DNA of 6,462 nt from Thermaerobacter marianensis (GTDB taxonomy: Bacteria > Bacillota > Sulfobacillia > DYIH01 > DYIG01): positions 6,761 to 13,222 of the forward strand of contig DYIG01000031.1 in the NCBI GenBank assembly GCA_020723725.1, in the 5' to 3' direction. The translations under genes were made by a program, and so were the position numbers. Shown here piece by piece: positions 4,972-6,462 of the stretch (positions within the stretch are counted from its first letter, which is position 1; each line of letters begins with the position of its first letter). Below the pieces are notes generated by a model. That model did not search any database. It had not been told where the DNA came from and saw nothing but the letters and a program-made list of their open reading frames with translations.

Positions 4972-6186
4972 ATGAATACCGTGGTTGTTGTAGGCGGAGG
5001 CGTTGGGGGTCTGGTAACAGCGCGGGAACTCAGAAAACGTCTACATTCAGATCATAAGGTGGTTTTGGTGGAACGCGGCGCGAAGCACGTATTTGTGCCT
5101 TCCTTTTTGTGGCTTTTAGTGGGCTTAAGAGAGCCCGGGCAAATAGTTCGTGATATATCCTGGCTGCCAAAGCAAGGGATAGATCTCGTTTTGGGAGAAG
5201 CTGTATCCATTGACCCTGATAAACGAGTTGTAGGTACGCCCGAACAAGAAATATCAGGGGATTTCATTGTGGTGGCGCTTGGCACTGAACGTTCCTTGGA
5301 TGGTGTCCCCGGTCTGCAGGAGACAGCCTATGAGTTTTACTCCCTTGAAGGCGCTCAGCGATTGTATGCGGCGTTGAATAGTTTCCAGGGCGGGCGGGTT
5401 GCTATTGTCATCGCCGGGTTGCCTTATAGCTGTCCGGCAGCCCCTTATGAAGCAGCCCTGCTTATTGAAGAATTCTTACGCAGGCGCAAGCGGGAAAGCG
5501 AAATTTCCATTTATACTCCGGAACCTTATCCCATGCCTACCGCGGGCCCCGAAATCGGGCAGGCGTTGCGCGAGATGATAGAAAGGCGCGGCGTTAGATT
5601 CCATCCCCAGGTGCGTGTTGTCTCGGTGGAAGGAAATAAAGTTAAGCTATCCAATGGGAACAACGCTGATTTCGACCTTCTTATCGCGATACCGGTCCAT
5701 AAGGCCCCCGAGGTGGTTCGCCGTTCCCCGCTGGCTGGCCCAAACGGTTGGATACCGATTGACCCGCAAACCTTGACCACCCAATATGAAGGTGTATACG
5801 CTCTGGGTGATGTAGCTGCCTGTCCACTACCCGGTCGGTTCAACCCGGACGTACCGCTTGTTCTTCCAAAAGCGGGGGTCTTTGCCCATCGTCAAGGGGA
5901 AGTTGTGGCCGCAAATATAGCTTCGTTTTATAAAGGCGCGGCTCCATCCCATTTGTTTGACGGCAAGGGTTTTTGCTTTATTGAGATCGGGGAAGGGCGG
6001 GCCGGTTTCGGGGGAGGCGAATTCTTTGGCATGCCCAAACCCAAGGTTTACATGCGCCAGCCAGGCCGCCAGTGGCACTGGGGTAAGGAGCTGTTTGAAA
6101 AGACCTGGCTTGGTTGGGTGGAGGGTAAGCGGTCGGCGGAGTCAATCAGCGCTTTAATGTCTTCATGGGCGGACAAATACCTCTAA
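4972..6186 (+). CDS. Sulfide:quinone oxidoreductase-like FAD-dependent oxidoreductase
   Basis: This 404-residue flavoprotein is of the SQR/flavocytochrome c sulfide dehydrogenase superfamily. SQR oxidises sulfide to sulfane sulfur and passes the electrons through FAD to membrane quinone. Visible are the N-terminal Rossmann motif VVVVGGGVGGLVTAREL (4-20), an ERG at the end of the second strand (34-36), a second nucleotide-fold region VVALGT (100-105), and the FAD-binding YALGDVAA (276-283). C154 in PYSCPAAPYE and C335 in GKGFCFIEIG sit where SQRs carry their redox-active cysteine pair; C284 is extra. The third cysteine of classical SQRs (position about 124 in the Aquifex enzyme) is absent. The C-terminal stretch QWHWGKELFEKTWLGW (368-382) resembles the amphipathic membrane-docking helices of the family. 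It is the last gene of the four-gene operon. No terminator is visible after it. A polysulfide reductase-direction or other thiol/disulfide oxidoreductase function is possible. Confidence 0.87.
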   Translation: MNTVVVVGGGVGGLVTARELRKRLHSDHKVVLVERGAKHVFVPSFLWLLVGLREPGQIVRDISWLPKQGIDLVLGEAVSIDPDKRVVGTPEQEISGDFIVVALGTERSLDGVPGLQETAYEFYSLEGAQRLYAALNSFQGGRVAIVIAGLPYSCPAAPYEAALLIEEFLRRRKRESEISIYTPEPYPMPTAGPEIGQALREMIERRGVRFHPQVRVVSVEGNKVKLSNGNNADFDLLIAIPVHKAPEVVRRSPLAGPNGWIPIDPQTLTTQYEGVYALGDVAACPLPGRFNPDVPLVLPKAGVFAHRQGEVVAANIASFYKGAAPSHLFDGKGFCFIEIGEGRAGFGGGEFFGMPKPKVYMRQPGRQWHWGKELFEKTWLGWVEGKRSAESISALMSSWADKYL

Positions 6187-6462
6187 CAATAGGGCTTCGG
6201 CTTTGGCATCATACACTCGCTCAAGAGAGGTATCTCCGTGGGGCTCAATCAGCACCGTCAGAAACAGGGGCTTGTTTCATTGTGGGTGGCACTTTATGTT
6301 TACCATGTTGGTTCAAGCGCCCAGCCCTTGACATAACGCGGAGAGTGAAACCGGTAAGCACATTGTGAAGGGTGGCGATCAAAGGTTGATCCTCCCTCCG
6401 CTCTGCTGGAATCGACGGAACCATAACGGTGCAGACATGACAGCGGGGTCCAGTCGTCGTTC
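6187..6462. other. Unassigned 276-base tail, no recognisable gene
   Basis: I see no gene, tRNA or strong terminator here. Small open frames exist on both strands. One on the - strand, from the right edge to about 6300, reads without a stop for some 54 codons, and another - frame opens at a TTG behind a GGAGG-like run near 6385-6400. None matches a family I know. A 6-bp palindrome GATCAA-AGG-TTGATC lies at 6377-6391. A lone TTGACA (6328-6333) has no matching -10. The stretch might be a leader region for the next gene or the edge of a mobile element; the sequence does not decide. Confidence 0.4.

Noticed and set aside
6328..6356. Possible promoter starting from TTGACA at 6328-6333
   Set aside because: No -10-like hexamer is found 16-19 bases downstream (CCGGTA/CGGTAA).
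6165..6368. + strand open frame of 67 codons at the end of the flavoprotein gene
   Set aside because: It starts inside the flavoprotein gene in another frame, lacks a ribosome site of its own and has no recognisable motifs.
6377..6391. Short palindrome GATCAA-AGG-TTGATC in the tail
   Set aside because: It is only 6 bp per arm with no promoter or T-run nearby, so it is easily explained by chance.

Overview
The window reads as chromosomal DNA of an endospore-forming, probably anaerobic Firmicute. A Peptococcaceae/Desulfotomaculum-Pelotomaculum-like clostridium is my best guess, from gene content and order only. The evidence is the conserved mazG - HU - yabP - yabQ - divIC - yabR - tRNA block known from Bacillus subtilis, strong GGAGG-type ribosome sites, several TTG starts, and a cluster of anaerobe-type iron-sulfur and sulfur-handling genes. 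All convincing genes lie on the + strand.

Left half (1-2592): the 3' end of mazG (nucleotide pyrophosphohydrolase), then a complete HU gene closed by a strong intrinsic terminator. The sporulation genes yabP and yabQ follow, then the division gene divIC/ftsB. A perfect-hexamer SigA-type promoter then drives a yabR-like S1-domain RNA-binding protein. The small S4-domain gene yabO (rqcP), which precedes yabP in B. subtilis, is absent here.

Middle (2593-3019): an extended -10 promoter embedded in a perfect 7-bp inverted repeat, then three tRNA genes, Leu(TAA), elongator Met(CAT) and Lys(CTT), all with encoded CCA, and a terminator.

Right half (3020-6186): a compact four-gene operon. It encodes an ArsR-type repressor fused to a rhodanese domain, a NapH-like membrane polyferredoxin, a DsrE-family thiol protein and a sulfide:quinone-reductase-like flavoprotein. 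Its promoter carries two separate perfect palindromes, one over the -35 and one immediately downstream of the -10. Together the genes suggest a self-regulated module that senses sulfide or sulfane sulfur, oxidises or transfers it, and exchanges electrons with the membrane quinone pool. That joint role is inference. The module sits just after the tRNA genes, about where spoIIE lies in B. subtilis, so it looks like an accessory insertion in a conserved neighbourhood.

The last 276 bases (6187-6462) hold no gene I can recognise.
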